Position numbers and translations under genes: made by a program. A stretch of DNA of 49,928 nt from an uncultured Acidimicrobiales bacterium (lineage in GTDB: Bacteria > Actinomycetota > Acidimicrobiia > Acidimicrobiales > SZUA-35), in NCBI GenBank assembly GCA_938002965.1, contig CALKZY010000033.1, positions 1 through 49,928 on the forward strand, read 5' to 3'. Under the pieces are notes generated by a model. The model worked only from the letters and a program-made list of their open reading frames with translations, was not told the origin of the DNA and did not search any database. Positions 16,333-24,767 of this stretch are shown piece by piece. How positions within the stretch are numbered: position 1 is the stretch's first letter; the number at the start of each line of letters is the position of its first letter.

Positions 16333-18270
16333 CTAGGCCTCCAAAGCTCTGCTCAGGCGGTGGATGAGCAGTGGAGCACTAAACGGTTTGGTGACGTAGT
16401 CATAGGCCCCCAACTCGAACGCTCGCTGCAATTCCATTTCTCGTGAGCGAGTGGCCAGTACCACGACGCGGTATCGGCCGAGCCCGCCGGCTTCGCGGAG
16501 TTGACGCAGCATCTGGAGTCCGTCGAGACCTCGTTGGTCGAGTTCCATGAGGACGACCCTTGGAAGTGGCGGCCCACCGGGTCGGGTCAGGTCATCCATA
16601 GCGTCAAGGGCCTGGCGATAGTGGACGACGTTCAACCCTCTGCGAACGAGGGTTCCAACCAATACGTCGCCCAGGTTGCGATCGGGGTCGATGAGCATGA
16701 CGTCGGGAGTCTCGGCCTCGGAGTCACGCCAGTCAGCCCGAACGATTCTGAGGGAGTCCTCCGATGAGGCCCGATCAAGAGCAGCTTGTCCGACCTCAAC
16801 CAACTCTTCGAGGGACCTGCCATCGGCAGGGAAGGAGACCGAGGCGGAGCGAACATTGAGGTCGTTGAGCCCGTATTTGTGGTGCACCTGTTCCAACCGT
16901 CGGGTAAGGACCTGGCGGGACGCCCCCCGTAGAACGATGACAAGTAGATCCGGTGAGTATCGAGCGATCACGTCTTCACTGCGGAATTCTCGTGCAATCT
17001 CGTCGGCCAGTGGGTCTATGGTGCCGTCGTTGTCCACCCCGAGAGGCAGTGTGATGAGCCCGACTCCGACCGGCTGATTTTGGCGGAAGGCGGACAGCAG
17101 GAGCCGCTCGATGAGCACGGTTGCCATAGACCAGGCTTGAAGGCTTCGCTCGCCGATGACATTCCGGACCGGCTCGAGGAGGGCGCGGCGACGCAACAGC
17201 GCCTTGACCGCGGCGGCCAAATCGTCCGGTTGGAGTGAGCCGCCGAAGTACCAATCAGCGCCCGCCCGAAGTATGTCGCCCGGGTGGTCGTCGTTGCCGA
17301 TGACTATCGTTGTGGCTCGCCGGGTCGCTCGATCGGAGCGAATGACATGCACCAGGTTCTCGTTGGTGAGAGCGTCATCGGTGGGGGTGAGTACGGCGGC
17401 GCGGGCGTGCTCGGATCGCAGGAGTTCGATCAGGGCCTCAGGCGTGCTCACAGCAGAGGCTTCCAGGCCCCGCTCGACTAGCGCGGCCGCCGCCTCGGGA
17501 GCGTAATCGCCGAGTACGGCTACAGTCGGCGTGAAACCTTGGCGGGCTACTTCCCGTCGAACCTCGAGGATGACGTCGCCCGGTTTGGTGTCGTCGGACA
17601 GGATTGTGGTCACCCACTCAGCTGCCGCCGCTCGATCGCTGACGGTTCCGGCCGGTGCAACGAGAACGAACGGCTTCAGAGGATAGATTTCCCGCATGCT
17701 GCGGAGCAGAGGGCGGGCTTGTTCAAGCTCGGAGCCGTCGACGACGGCCAAAATTGCTGACGGCGTTGGGGCTGATTTGTCGACCCCGTCGATGTGACGG
17801 ACCACGGACAGGCCTTGGGCGAAGGCCGACCAGACGAGTTCGTCCAGATCCTCGGAGATTGGCCCGACGACTGCCAGTGGCGCGCTGAGTCGCGGAACAT
17901 GTTTGATCTCGGCAACCGTGGTGGCGATGATTGTCCGGGCGTCGTCGAGCGAGGACGCCAACGTCACCGCATTGGTGGGTCCCAAGTTCGCTGATTGCAG
18001 CTCGATGGCCGCATCCCGAAGAAGATCGGATGCCTGGCCGAAGCCGAGGGCGTCGACCTTGATGGCTGTCAGTTGACACAGCTCTACGGCCGCCTCGACT
18101 TCGAACGGTTCAAGGCTGCGGTCAAACAGCACGGCCGTCAACTGCTCGATTCGACGAAGGCCTTTTTCCAGTCGAGCCTGAACCCGGTCCCAGGTCTCAT
18201 CCAGTGCGCGACTCGTCAGCTCTTCAAGGTCATCGAGCTCATGACCGATGAGTAATTCACCACTTGCCAC
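16333..18270 (-). CDS. Degenerate multidomain response regulator (Hpt-like, pseudo-REC, GGDEF-like, REC)
   Basis: The 645-residue protein reads as a phosphorelay scaffold with every active site altered. Residues 15-110 resemble an Hpt helical bundle, but the phosphorylatable His is replaced (CQLTAIKVDALGFG). Two REC-like alpha/beta segments follow. Next is a GGDEF-like domain in which the active-site loop reads RYSPDLLVIVL instead of RYGGDEF, so it should not make c-di-GMP. The C-terminal REC domain keeps Asp528/Asp530, Thr607 and Lys628 (VTKPF), but the phosphoacceptor position is Glu576 (LMELDQRG), a natural phosphomimic. A GTG start at 18270 is used. Its stop directly precedes the HEAT gene start. 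Confidence 0.75.
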   Translation of the reverse strand: MASGELLIGHELDDLEELTSRALDETWDRVQARLEKGLRRIEQLTAVLFDRSLEPFEVEAAVELCQLTAIKVDALGFGQASDLLRDAAIELQSANLGPTNAVTLASSLDDARTIIATTVAEIKHVPRLSAPLAVVGPISEDLDELVWSAFAQGLSVVRHIDGVDKSAPTPSAILAVVDGSELEQARPLLRSMREIYPLKPFVLVAPAGTVSDRAAAAEWVTTILSDDTKPGDVILEVRREVARQGFTPTVAVLGDYAPEAAAALVERGLEASAVSTPEALIELLRSEHARAAVLTPTDDALTNENLVHVIRSDRATRRATTIVIGNDDHPGDILRAGADWYFGGSLQPDDLAAAVKALLRRRALLEPVRNVIGERSLQAWSMATVLIERLLLSAFRQNQPVGVGLITLPLGVDNDGTIDPLADEIAREFRSEDVIARYSPDLLVIVLRGASRQVLTRRLEQVHHKYGLNDLNVRSASVSFPADGRSLEELVEVGQAALDRASSEDSLRIVRADWRDSEAETPDVMLIDPDRNLGDVLVGTLVRRGLNVVHYRQALDAMDDLTRPGGPPLPRVVLMELDQRGLDGLQMLRQLREAGGLGRYRVVVLATRSREMELQRAFELGAYDYVTKPFSAPLLIHRLSRALEA

Positions 18271-18340
18271 AAGGACTAGGTCGGCTGCTTCTCGTTCAGA
18301 CCTTTAGGCCCTTTGGCCTGATGTCGACAGAATTTCGATG

Positions 18341-18685
18341 TTACGAGGGCAGTCGATAGCAGTTGTCGATTACAGCCCTGTGAATGGTTGACGTGACCTC
18401 TCGACGGAGCCGAGCTCGAGCGACCGAGTCCGCCGACTCCATCACGTCGTATTGATGGATGGTGACCGTCACCCCTCGAGTCAGCTCGTAGTGGATGGGA
18501 TCGGTGAGAATCTCGAATCGCAGGTCTCCGGCCACTATCGACGACTCTGCCCCGTTGGCGTCGACCGAGAAGGTTCGAGCGCCAGTCTGGCGGGTCATGG
18601 ACCATGAGTACGTTGCTTGAGAGCGCCTTGGCTGTTCGCCAACACTGACGGCAGCGAGTTCAGCGTCAACAAGCTTTTCGATCAC
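18341..18685 (-). CDS. Hypothetical protein
   Basis: About 114 residues, with no signal peptide or membrane helix and no recognised family. It contains beta-strand-like segments (GARTFSVDANG, DLRFEILTDPIHYELTRGVTVTIHQY) and a basic helical C-terminus. The GTG at 18685 is preceded by CAGGAG with an 8-base gap, so it is preferred to an upstream start at 18763 whose first 26 residues look non-coding. It lies between the scaffold gene and a small ORF on the other strand. Function unknown. Confidence 0.55.
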   Translation of the reverse strand: MIEKLVDAELAAVSVGEQPRRSQATYSWSMTRQTGARTFSVDANGAESSIVAGDLRFEILTDPIHYELTRGVTVTIHQYDVMESADSVARARLRREVTSTIHRAVIDNCYRLPS

Positions 18686-18810
18686 AGTCGGCTCCTGTTG
18701 ACGGCTCGTGTGTAACCCAATTGGCACATGTCCAGGCTGGACTCCGCATGTCCAAACGTACATAATCTAATTTCGGCGGGTCGAATCAGTTCTTGATTCT
18801 GGGAGGGATC

Positions 18811-18903
18811 ATGAGGGGAAACCGAGTTTTTGTATTCGCCATTGCTGTGATAGCAATTCTGTTGGCGATTGGATCAATCGACCGCTCTGATCCTTACTTC
18901 TAA
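18811..18903 (+). CDS. Small membrane protein (30 residues)
   Basis: A short ORF with an excellent ribosome site: GGGAGGG ends 3 bases before the ATG. The product is basic at the start (MRGNR), then one hydrophobic helix (VFVFAIAVIAILLAIG), then a short polar tail (SIDRSDPYF). It ends at TAA two bases before the end of the convergent sigma-factor gene. Single-helix proteins of this size often bind and modulate larger membrane proteins; the neighbouring membrane-anchored sigma factor is a possible partner, but that is only inferred from position. Confidence 0.6.
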   Translation: MRGNRVFVFAIAVIAILLAIGSIDRSDPYF

Positions 18904-18905
18904 CG

Positions 18906-20249
18906 TTAGTTGGCCGTGTAGGTAATCAGAAGGACGGTTTGGTGACAGACGCCGTCGGTCTCACAAATCGAGTACCTGGCGTAGTCGTCCTGTAGCCGAT
19001 TGGCTGTCGATGGCAGCACGAAGTACAGGACCGGCCGATCAGCGCCGGGGTCGAACCGTAGTCCGCCGCGAGCTGGGGCGTCCCAGACGGTGAATGTGTT
19101 GGGGTCGATAGGCGGTGTTGCGTTACTGGGGCCGAGCGGAACGGCGACCTCGGAAAGGATCCTGCTGATACTCAGTTCGAGCTGTTCAGTGACCGTGAAG
19201 TCGAAAACGTCGCCGATGCCATCTGTCGGCGGCAGCGTGGTTGGTGTGGTGATCGGCATCGTGGTTACAGGCGCCGACGTTGGTGCGGTCACAGGCGCAG
19301 GCACAGTTGTCGTAGCCACTTGATCTATGTTTGGGCTGCTGGTTGTCTCGCCGTTGGCTCCATCATCGCCTGGGTTGCCGTCGGGGGGCGGTAACTGTTG
19401 GGTTTGATCGCCCGGTGTCTCATTCTGGTCGAGTTCGTCTGCTTCGACCGGCGTCGGCCGTGTAGTTGAAACGGGCAGCACTCTCGGGGCGTCTGGTGTG
19501 ATTTCGTTGGCCGTCGGCGAGTCGTCGAGGGAGGCGTCATCGTCAGCCAGGTCGGCGAGATCTTCGGCGAACAGGGTGGCGTTCCTGTCGCCGCCCCGAT
19601 TGTCAGGAAGGGCGTCACCATCGGGGCCCACGGGATCGGTGGGTTCGATTTCCACGTATGTACCACGTTCGGCGCCCAGTTGACTGACGGCCAGAAGCAG
19701 CAAGACGATGGCGGCGGCGGCGGCCAGCGCGGCGATCGCGCGGTGTTGAAGGCCCTTGACCGCGGTGATCGACTTGCCGAGCCGATGGGCTGTCTCGTGG
19801 ATCGAGAGGTCCTCCATGAACCTCATCTGAATGACTTCCCGTTGTTCGACGGTCAAGTCGGAGATCATGCTTTCAACGGTCATCTTGTTGGCGACGCGCT
19901 CGTCGAATGAGCTTTGATGTCGGTCGATGACGTCGACGTGTTCCAGGCGGGTCTCTTCGGGCCGGGCTCGCCTGCGTTCGTCAATCAGCCGGCTGCGGGC
20001 TATCGAATGGACATATCCCCAGACTTGCTGGTCGGTGTCGAACTGTAATCGGTCGAGGGCTCGAACGAACTCGGCCATGACTTGATTCGCCATTGCCTCA
20101 GGTATGTCCGACCCTCGCCGGGCCAAGTAGCCCTCAAGATCGGGGAGACAGTGCTGAACCAACTCGTTCGTCGATCGATCACAACCTTGTCGAGCATCAT
20201 GAACGAGCTCAATGAGCGGGACGGTCGTCCGCGCAATCATGCTTCTAGC
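18906..20249 (-). CDS. ECF-type sigma factor with transmembrane helix and outer domain
   Basis: About 447 residues. Residues 20-100 are sigma region 2 (NQVMAEFVRALDRLQ, VWGYVHSIARSRLIDERRR) and 125-172 sigma region 4 (LTVEQREVIQMRFMEDLSIHETAHRLGKS, AVKGLQHRA). Directly after region 4 comes a membrane helix (about 172-193, AIVLLLLAVS), then a Pro/Thr-rich linker of about 170 residues and a C-terminal domain with two Cys (SICETDGVCHQT) that should be extracytoplasmic. No anti-sigma domain is seen between. GTG at 20249 follows GAGGAG by 6 bases; ATG at 20240 is an alternative. It is paralogous to the next sigma gene, which lacks the extension. Confidence 0.85.
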   Translation of the reverse strand, partial: ARSMIARTTVPLIELVHDARQGCDRSTNELVQHCLPDLEGYLARRGSDIPEAMANQVMAEFVRALDRLQFDTDQQVWGYVHSIARSRLIDERRRARPEETRLEHVDVIDRHQSSFDERVANKMTVESMISDLTVEQREVIQMRFMEDLSIHETAHRLGKSITAVKGLQHRAIAALAAAAAIVLLLLAVSQLGAERGTYVEIEPTDPVGPDGDALPDNRGGDRNATLFAEDLADLADDDASLDDSPTANEITPDAPRVLPVSTTRPTPVEADELDQNETPGDQTQQLPPPDGNPGDDGANGETTSSPNIDQVATTTVPAPVTAPTSAPVTTMPITTPTTLPPTDGIGDVFDFTVTEQLELSISRILSEVAVPLGPSNATPPIDPNTFTVWDAPARGGLRFDPGADRPVLYFVLPSTANRLQDDYARYSICETDGVCHQTVLLITYTAN

Positions 20250-20498
20250 CACCTCTGACTCCTCAATTTTACTTGCGCCCGCCGGGCATGGCAGTAACTC
20301 CAATCCCGGTGGGTGACCCGTCCACACATGGCGTCAGGATATGTAGGTCGACAGGCCCTTCCAATAAGGCCGGCGATTCAACTACCTCAGAGTATCTGCA
20401 CCTAGATGCATCAACCAGAACTCTGGTCAACATAGCCCATAACGCCTTCCAGGTGGCATCGCCCGCTCCTGTCAGGCGCTGTGAGGCAGAGGCTGATC
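20250..20498. other. Intergenic region between the two sigma genes
   Basis: This stretch of 249 bases lies upstream of the membrane-anchored sigma gene and downstream of the second one. It presumably holds the promoter of the former. I see no convincing -35/-10 pair, RNA gene or long hairpin, and open frames through it look non-coding. Confidence 0.4.
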
Positions 20499-21057
20499 TC
20501 AGTGTGCGATTGAGGCGACAACATTGGCTAGAGCGGCAACCGCCCGGTATTGAAGACCTTTGACGGCTGACGCCGATTTGCCCATTCGCTCTGACGTTTC
20601 CTCAATTGACAGGTCCTGGATGAATCGTAGTTGTAGCACTGTTTGTTGTTCGGCGGTAAGGCTCTCAAGAAGTGTCGCTAGCGTCAGTTGATCGTCGATC
20701 CGGTCGACGAAGGAGTCGCTCAGCCGCCCATCCAGATCGTCTTCGCCCAACGGGAGGTGCTCAACCCGGACTTTTCGGCGCTCGTCGATCAGTCGACTGC
20801 GGGCAATCCGATGTAGGTAGGCCCACATCTGCTGATCGGATTCGAAGTGCAGGCGCGGGAGTGACAGCAGAAACTCGGCCAAGACTTGGTTGGTCAGCGC
20901 TTCGGGAGTCTCGGCGCCACGACGTTGCCGGTAGCGCTCCATCCCCTGCCAGCAATGGCGGACCAGTTGATTGACGGCACTAGCCGAACCTTGGCGCCTC
21001 ATCGATGGCGGTCAACAAGGCGGACGTCGGTGGAGGACCCGATTGTCCGTTTGGCAT
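20499..21057 (-). pseudogene. ECF-type sigma factor with probable N-terminal frameshift
   Basis: The main frame (ATG 21002, 167 residues) encodes sigma region 2 (NQVLAEFLLSLPRLH, MWAYLHRIARSRLIDERRK) and region 4 (LTAEQQTVLQLRFIQDLSIEETSERMGKS, AVKGLQYRA), clearly paralogous to the neighbouring sigma gene. ATG 21002 has no ribosome site and omits residues present in the paralogue. An ATG at 21057, with AGGGG 5 bases upstream, opens another frame reading SALLTAIDEA, which aligns with LIELVHDA of the paralogue just before both proteins read RQG. Loss of two bases in a GCGC tract near 20993-20998 would join them. So it is either a frameshifted gene, a sequence error, or a shorter protein starting at 21002. 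It follows the FemAB-like gene by 28 bases. Confidence 0.7.
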
Positions 21058-21085
21058 GTTTCCCCTGCGGTGTCGGAGTCGGTGG

Positions 21086-22117
21086 CTACACGAAGTACCG
21101 GTACAGGAGCGCCCCGGCCTTCTCCGTGGCCGAATCGGGAATGTCGGGACCGGTGAGCATCTGTGTGAGTTGGCTGAGCAAGGCCCGGGCGTCGTCGCTG
21201 GTCTGATACTCATCGGGTGTCCAGCTGAACCGCCCTAGTACGGTGTCTTCGGCTCCGAACCGACGTTTGAAGTCGATCAGACCCGGCTGGTCCGAGCTGC
21301 TGCGGCCAAGGTCGAGATGGCTGCAATCGACATCCAGCCCATAGCGCATGGCTTCGTACACGATCCGATGGTTGACTCCGTCGCGCCTGAAGTCCGGATC
21401 GGACGCGGCGTACTTGTAACAGGTGACGTCACCAACGGTGAGGAGGAGGCATCCGCCGACCACTCGACCCCCATGGCGACCGATTACAAGAGCTCCGTCG
21501 CCATTGGCGACGTACTCGTGCCACAGGCGCTCGAACAGTTCATAGGGCTGGCAAAGAAGTCCGTACTTGTGGCGACGAACTCCGAGATGAAGCTCGAAGA
21601 ATTCCCGCAACTCCTCGGTGCTTTGAGCCAGGCCGAATTCGAGATCAGCCTGGTGAGATCGTTTGATCATGCGCTTCGGCATCGACGAGAACCGGCTCTT
21701 GAGTTCATCCAGGTCACCGTTCAGCGGGATCACTTGACGAAGGGCGGTGGACGATACTTTGAACCGGTCATCGTCGGCGACAGGGGAGTCGATAGCCGTC
21801 ATCAGCGAGACCGGAACCGAATGGCTGGTCAACTCGTCAGCCAGGCCGCGCCAGATGTCGCCAGCCATATTGGGTGGTAGCACGAAGTCACTGAAGGGGC
21901 CGACGACAATACGGTCGCCGCAAATGTCGCTGATGTGTGAGTAGGGGACGCCGGTCGTTAGAACGTCGCCGGCCCAACTGCCTAGTCCGTCCAGTGGCAG
22001 TTCAAAGGTGTCAGCCAGAACTCGAAGCCAACGCCCGCTGAGGAAAAGCTCCCCGTCGTGCCCTTCGATGGTCTGTTGCCATTGTTGCGTTCCAAGAGGA
22101 TTGAAATGACCGATCAC
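21086..22117 (-). CDS. FemAB/GNAT-like aminoacyl or acyl transferase
   Basis: The 343-residue product resembles the FemAB-like GNAT family: RMIKRSHQADLEFGLAQS, then FFELHLGVRRHKYGLLCQPYELF, then ALVIGRHGGRVVGGCLLLTVGDVTCYKYAASDPDFRR, ending in LDLGRSSSDQPGLIDFKRRFGAE. Related proteins are commonly found in exopolysaccharide clusters and are thought to attach amino acids or acyl groups to sugars or lipid carriers. Its start overlaps the stop of the coiled-coil gene by 4 bases, and it is the last clear polysaccharide gene of the leftward operon. Confidence 0.8.
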   Translation of the reverse strand: MIGHFNPLGTQQWQQTIEGHDGELFLSGRWLRVLADTFELPLDGLGSWAGDVLTTGVPYSHISDICGDRIVVGPFSDFVLPPNMAGDIWRGLADELTSHSVPVSLMTAIDSPVADDDRFKVSSTALRQVIPLNGDLDELKSRFSSMPKRMIKRSHQADLEFGLAQSTEELREFFELHLGVRRHKYGLLCQPYELFERLWHEYVANGDGALVIGRHGGRVVGGCLLLTVGDVTCYKYAASDPDFRRDGVNHRIVYEAMRYGLDVDCSHLDLGRSSSDQPGLIDFKRRFGAEDTVLGRFSWTPDEYQTSDDARALLSQLTQMLTGPDIPDSATEKAGALLYRYFV

Positions 22118-23142
22118 GACTCTCTCATGCCCAGGTGTGCTTCGATAATGGTTTGTGCGGCGGGTTCCTCGGCGGTTTGCGGCAGTGAGGGAGGTGCAGC
22201 CGGGCGAGCCGATTCGCCATGGTTGGGACTCGGCCGGACGGGATGTTGGCCGCTCGATCGCTCCGATGTTCCGGCCGGAGGCGTTGCGGTGGCCGTAATG
22301 CCGACGTGGGTGGCAAAGATGCTTGTCGACACCTGGTTTGGTGAACCAACCCGGCTAGTGACGACCGAGACAGGGTGCCCGGATTCGACATAGGTCTGCT
22401 CAAGACGGCGAAGGGCGGCATCGGCCGGAAGGCCCCGGTGGGGAATCCGAACCCGGACTGAAGAGGACTCGGCCGCGGCTTCGGTGCCGGCCGGATCGTC
22501 GAACACTACGTCTGCCACCGAGCGGGTGTCAACGCAGTAGCGCTCCAAACGAGACAACAGCCGATGACGGCGAGCATCGGCCGGTGTCGACGGCCAGGCC
22601 ATGATGGCTAGTGGTTCCCCGTCGACGACCAGGACCGAACCGGGGCGGCCGAGCCGTTCACCGATCGATGACAAGTCGACGGGTCGAGATCGAACCGACT
22701 GCAACTCGACCCGCAGTGCTTCGATCTCTCGGGCCAGTTCGGCTTTCTCCCGCTCGATGCGGTTCATCTCCCGCTCGTGGGAGTCGCCTGACCGTTGGAA
22801 GCGGGTCTGCCACTCCTCGATCGCCGCATCGTGACGCACCTGAAGGTCGATTAGCTGTCGCTCGCTAACTTCGACCATCTCATGAATGTGTCGCTCCGTG
22901 TCAGCCAAAGCAGTCTTGAGACGGTCGACCCGCGCCCGTTCCTGAGCTGCCGTCTGCTGAACGTCACGAACCTCTGCTTTGCTCTGCTCGAGCTCACTGG
23001 TCAGTCGCAGTGAGTTCTCGCGTTCGGCGTCCCGCTCGGCCATGAGGCGTTGGCGGTCGTTCTTGAGCCGCGTGAGGCTGGCCTCGATCTCCGAGAATAC
23101 TGCTGCAAACTCGGTTGGGTTTGATTGGATCGATTCGGTCAT
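22114..23142 (-). CDS. Coiled-coil protein with degenerate NYN (YacP-like) domain
   Basis: Residues 15-160 form a long charged coiled coil. From about 168 the protein resembles the NYN/PIN-like nuclease domain of YacP: VLVVDGEPLAIMAWP (family VDGYN...WP), then a RHRLLSRLERYC helix, DVVFDDPAG, VRVRIPHRGLPADAALRRL (family ADDxI) and PVSVVTSR (family SSDR). The usual acidic metal ligands are lost at the second and third positions and DGYN is changed to DGEP, so nuclease activity is unlikely. The C-terminal 80 residues are Pro/Ser-rich. It overlaps both neighbours by 4 bases inside the polysaccharide operon, so it may be a scaffold or regulator. Confidence 0.7.
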   Translation of the reverse strand: MTESIQSNPTEFAAVFSEIEASLTRLKNDRQRLMAERDAERENSLRLTSELEQSKAEVRDVQQTAAQERARVDRLKTALADTERHIHEMVEVSERQLIDLQVRHDAAIEEWQTRFQRSGDSHEREMNRIEREKAELAREIEALRVELQSVRSRPVDLSSIGERLGRPGSVLVVDGEPLAIMAWPSTPADARRHRLLSRLERYCVDTRSVADVVFDDPAGTEAAAESSSVRVRIPHRGLPADAALRRLEQTYVESGHPVSVVTSRVGSPNQVSTSIFATHVGITATATPPAGTSERSSGQHPVRPSPNHGESARPAAPPSLPQTAEEPAAQTIIEAHLGMRES

Positions 23143-24767
23143 TCGACCGTCCTTTCGATCAGCGACACGACAGGTGCCTCGATTCGAATTGTTTGCGGTT
23201 GCTCCCTGGACATCCGGCCGACGGCCATCAGGGCGGCCAGAGGATACAGCACGTCAGCGGTGCCGCGAAGAGTGATATGAGGATCGAACGTTTGGGCCAC
23301 GAACAACATGGCCAACCCGGCCACGACGGCGGCGCCGACGATGCCCACCGGGCCGGGACGGGTCTGGGCCAATCTTCGTCCGGTGAACGCTCCCACCGCG
23401 ATGAACGCAAAGAACGCCACGAACAGAGGAACGCCGCCGCTCCAGAGCAGCCAAAGGTGCCCTGATTCGATCCAGATGAAGTCTTCACCCTCCAAAGGCG
23501 ACGGCACCCGGGCCTGGGGCGTCACGCCCCACATGACGTTGGCCGCATCGTCGAATTCGGGAATGAAGTAGGTCTCGAGGTTGTAGAGCCGAACCTCCCA
23601 GCTCGAACCCGGGTTTGCCCCGAACAACAGTCTTGATTCGTCTTGCCCGCCAGCTTCGGCGATCGACTGGCGGGTGGCGCCGGTGACGTCCGCCCCGCCG
23701 AACCCTTCCACACGCTGACTGATAAGCGGCGTGATGAGGATTGCGCACAGCAGGACGAACGGTGCCGACCAGCGAATTAGCTGCAGAACGGACCGGGTCA
23801 CCAACGCCAGCACACCCAACCCGGCAATGAAGGCCAGTGCCGGCCCGATTTGGCCGCTTCCGAACACTCCAAGGGAGCAGCACACGGCGGCAATGGCCAG
23901 CGGCACTCTCGGCCGCTCACCGCCCAGCAGCATGGCCAATGCCAATGTGGCATTGATCCCTTGATAAACCCCGAACCCGATTGGGTTTCCAATAGTGGCC
24001 GCACCACGCCCGTCATCGGCTTGCGGTCCAGCATTGGGGAAGTATGGGTTGAGTCGCTCGGCCATATCGAGGAAGTTGAGCGAGTCGGCCAAGCCGAGCA
24101 AGCCGAGGAGGCTGGCCGTGACCAGGCTGAAGCCGATGGCTGTTCGCACATGTTCGGGGCGCCGAATGGTGTAGCGGAACACGCCGTAGAGCAGGCCGAG
24201 CTTGACGAACACCAGGGCGTACAGCACATCGTCGAAACCCAACGGTCGCAGGCGGATCGTTTGGGTTAGCAGCGGCAAGAGGAAGCCGGTGACGACCAGT
24301 CCAATCATGGTCAAGTCCACGCCGTTCGGCTTGACCACAATGCGTCTCGACTCGTAGAGCCAGTGAATGGACAAGACTGCAACCAACACGATGAGGAGTG
24401 CTTCGTTGGGTCGAAGAACCGGGATGACCTGATCGCGGTCAAGGCCGACAATTAGTGGCGCCAGCGACAACATGACATAGGCGGCCAGGGGCGGATGGGT
24501 CCATGTGAGGCTGACAACGGCCACCAGCCCCACCATGGCCACGCCGATCTTGGGGTCAATGATTCCGCTGCCTGCACCGACCAAGAACGCAATGGTCGGA
24601 GCCGCCTTGAGCAACGAACGCTGAAAGGCGGTGGGAGGTGCCGGGTGAAAGTAGGCCAACAGATAGTTAATCCACTGACCCGTCGTCTGGACCGGTATCG
24701 GTGCGTCGGCCGATCGACCAGACACCGAGCGCATCGCGAGATGATCTCGGCTGATGTCAAGCGTCAT
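23139..24767 (-). CDS. O-antigen ligase/polymerase (Wzy/WaaL-type) membrane protein
   Basis: The 542-residue product has about twelve membrane helices and a large outer loop around residues 350-440, containing NLETYFIPEFDD and ending near IESGHLWLLWSGG. This is the layout of Wzy polymerases and WaaL ligases, which join undecaprenyl-linked repeat units or ligate finished chains outside the membrane. Sequence alone does not separate polymerase from ligase; the Wzx, Wzz and initiating transferase in the same operon favour a polymerase. It overlaps both neighbours by 4 bases. Confidence 0.85.
   Translation of the reverse strand: MTLDISRDHLAMRSVSGRSADAPIPVQTTGQWINYLLAYFHPAPPTAFQRSLLKAAPTIAFLVGAGSGIIDPKIGVAMVGLVAVVSLTWTHPPLAAYVMLSLAPLIVGLDRDQVIPVLRPNEALLIVLVAVLSIHWLYESRRIVVKPNGVDLTMIGLVVTGFLLPLLTQTIRLRPLGFDDVLYALVFVKLGLLYGVFRYTIRRPEHVRTAIGFSLVTASLLGLLGLADSLNFLDMAERLNPYFPNAGPQADDGRGAATIGNPIGFGVYQGINATLALAMLLGGERPRVPLAIAAVCCSLGVFGSGQIGPALAFIAGLGVLALVTRSVLQLIRWSAPFVLLCAILITPLISQRVEGFGGADVTGATRQSIAEAGGQDESRLLFGANPGSSWEVRLYNLETYFIPEFDDAANVMWGVTPQARVPSPLEGEDFIWIESGHLWLLWSGGVPLFVAFFAFIAVGAFTGRRLAQTRPGPVGIVGAAVVAGLAMLFVAQTFDPHITLRGTADVLYPLAALMAVGRMSREQPQTIRIEAPVVSLIERTVE

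Noticed and set aside
20273..20563. Plus-strand open frame between the two sigma genes
   Set aside because: It runs into the antisense of the second sigma gene, has no ribosome site and no recognisable protein features.
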